Source: CAXDRM01 sp963991775 | GTDB lineage: Bacteria; Pseudomonadota; Alphaproteobacteria; Rickettsiales; JABIRX01 | Direction: 5' to 3' | DNA length: 6,919 nt | Assembly: GCA_963991775.1 (NCBI GenBank) | Contig: CAXDRM010000077.1 | Span: forward strand, 1-6,919 | Part shown: positions 6,261 to 6,919 of the stretch, one piece after another | Numbering within the stretch: position 1 is the first letter of the stretch | How the letters are laid out: every line of letters starts with the position of its first letter | The notes under the pieces: generated by a model | The model's input: only the letters and a program-made list of their open reading frames with translations | Database searches by the model: none | Told to the model about the DNA's origin: nothing | Translations under genes and position numbers: made by a program

Positions 6261-6289
6261 TTGTGAAAAACCCGTTTTTATGGTATAAT
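6261..6289 (+). promoter_or_regulatory. Strong sigma70-type promoter (P2) for the long partial gene
   Basis: TTGTGA (6261-6266), a 17-base spacer and TATAAT (6284-6289) preceded by TGG give an extended -10 promoter with the same geometry as P1. Bases 6274-6289 are identical to 5797-5812. The start should lie near 6296-6297, about 18 bases before the ATG. Confidence 0.8.
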
Positions 6290-6294
6290 ATACG

Positions 6295-6306
6295 TAGTTT
6301 AAACTA
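6295..6306. promoter_or_regulatory. Perfect 12-base palindrome at the P2 start site, possible operator
   Basis: TAGTTTAAACTA is a perfect palindrome beginning six bases after the -10 box, at the predicted transcription start. Its TAGTT/AACTA halves also appear around P1, which hints at one shared regulator. This is inferred from sequence symmetry only. Confidence 0.35.
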
Positions 6307-6314
6307 TTAATAAT

Positions 6315-6919
6315 ATGGCGTTCAAAGATACAAGTTCAGCATATGGCGACTATGTTGTCGCTTCACCAAAAGTACAAATTGCACCAGTTAGCACATATAA
6401 AACTGGAGCAGGATTTACGGCGCCTGTCATTACTCAAACACAACATTTAACACCTAAATATGAGCCACAAAAACATCCTAATCAAGAAAGAGAAATCGCC
6501 GCTTTAGGCAATAGCCATTATGATCCTAACCGTCCTAAGAATTATTGGCGTGATTTAGTAAGTCAGGATGATATTGGCGTACGTTATGGTAAGCATGATT
6601 TAGAGCATGAAAATTCTGGTTTAAATCATGCTCCTAAATTAGAGCAAAATCAATCTCATGATCTGGTTAAAAGCATAATTAACCAACGTCAAATTGATGG
6701 CCAAAAGCAGCATTATCTGCAAGAAATGAATAGTGCCAGACAAATGCAAGATCCAGATGTAAAGCAAGCAATATTACTAAAATGTGAGGTAATGCTTGAA
6801 GATTTAAACCGCAAAGAAACGATGAATTTTAAGGCACCAACAATTGGCAGTAGGGATAAAGGTAAAGATGGCTTAGATAATAAAAAATATCGTGGCAGAT
6901 CCAAAGATGGCCCTTCTTT
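6315..6919 (+). CDS. Unrecognised hydrophilic protein, C-terminus cut by the window edge
   Basis: I do not recognise this gene. It starts at ATG 6315-6317, about 18 bases after the predicted start of promoter P2, and stays open to the right edge (201 full codons). No Shine-Dalgarno is visible. Residues 20-26 (VQIAPVS) match the motif in the preceding 57-residue protein; the DNA there is also similar. The visible part has no signal peptide or membrane helix. It is strongly polar, with a Pro/Gln/His-rich stretch (about 36-57), a conserved-looking YDPNRPKNYWRDL (69-81), a probably helical Gln/Lys/Glu-rich part (about 115-170), and a Lys/Asp/Gly-rich segment (about 179-201). It could be a cytosolic or secreted protein, perhaps an effector-like one, but nothing in the sequence proves this. 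Codon use looks like its neighbours. Confidence 0.75.
   Translation, partial: MAFKDTSSAYGDYVVASPKVQIAPVSTYKTGAGFTAPVITQTQHLTPKYEPQKHPNQEREIAALGNSHYDPNRPKNYWRDLVSQDDIGVRYGKHDLEHENSGLNHAPKLEQNQSHDLVKSIINQRQIDGQKQHYLQEMNSARQMQDPDVKQAILLKCEVMLEDLNRKETMNFKAPTIGSRDKGKDGLDNKKYRGRSKDGPS

Larger units (their letters stand above)
6014..6314. other. Structured noncoding region between the two paralogous genes
   Basis: These 301 bases hold no convincing gene. In order they contain a 24-base direct repeat (6025-6048), a stem-loop (6049-6086), a second copy of the repeat (6113-6136), a long hairpin (6130-6235), the promoter of the next gene (6261-6289) and a 12-base palindrome (6295-6306). Within 6031-6130, 51 of 100 bases are G or C, clearly above the surrounding AT-rich genes. 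There is no T-run after any hairpin, so no standard intrinsic terminator is visible for the 57-residue gene. Confidence 0.75.

Noticed and set aside
6713..6904. Minus-strand open frame of 63 codons near the right edge
   Set aside because: It is a shadow of the plus-strand open gene, with no promoter or recognisable features.

Overview
The window is AT-rich, Gram-negative, proteobacterial DNA. LpxC implies lipid A synthesis, and System I cytochrome c maturation genes imply aerobic respiration with c-type cytochromes. The low GC, short or overlapping gene junctions, weak ribosome binding sites and a type IV pilin-like gene suggest a host-associated, compact-genome lineage. A Rickettsiales-like alphaproteobacterium is my best guess. 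The gene order ccmD-E-F-G is the one usual in gammaproteobacteria, so the taxon stays open.

Positions 1-5739 are one tightly packed minus-strand block. In transcription order it reads ccmD (42 aa), ccmE, ccmF, ccmG, lpxC, trkA and a prepilin-like gene that runs off the left edge. Most junctions are overlaps or gaps of 1-2 bases. The one real gap is 60 bases between lpxC and trkA. The ccm genes carry heme to apocytochromes c: CcmE is the heme chaperone, CcmD helps release holo-CcmE, CcmF is part of the heme lyase and CcmG is the thiol reductant. Neither ccmABC nor ccmH lies here. LpxC makes the committed step of lipid A synthesis, TrkA is the NAD(H)-binding regulator of potassium uptake, and the last gene encodes a pilin or pseudopilin.

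Positions 5740-5839 are a divergent promoter region. Positions 5840-6919 point right and hold two unrecognised genes: a complete 57-residue one and the first 201 codons of a longer one. Each follows a strong promoter that shares an identical 16-base block (extended -10). Both proteins carry a V-x-I-A-P-V-S motif near the N-terminus, so they look like diverged copies of one promoter-plus-leader cassette.

Between them, 6014-6314 is noncoding, locally GC-rich (51 of 100 bases in 6031-6130) and strongly structured. It has a 24-base perfect direct repeat, a stem-loop, and a 106-base imperfect hairpin closed by 12 base pairs. This is the most novel-looking part of the window: a candidate small RNA, structured 3' UTR or palindromic repeat element.
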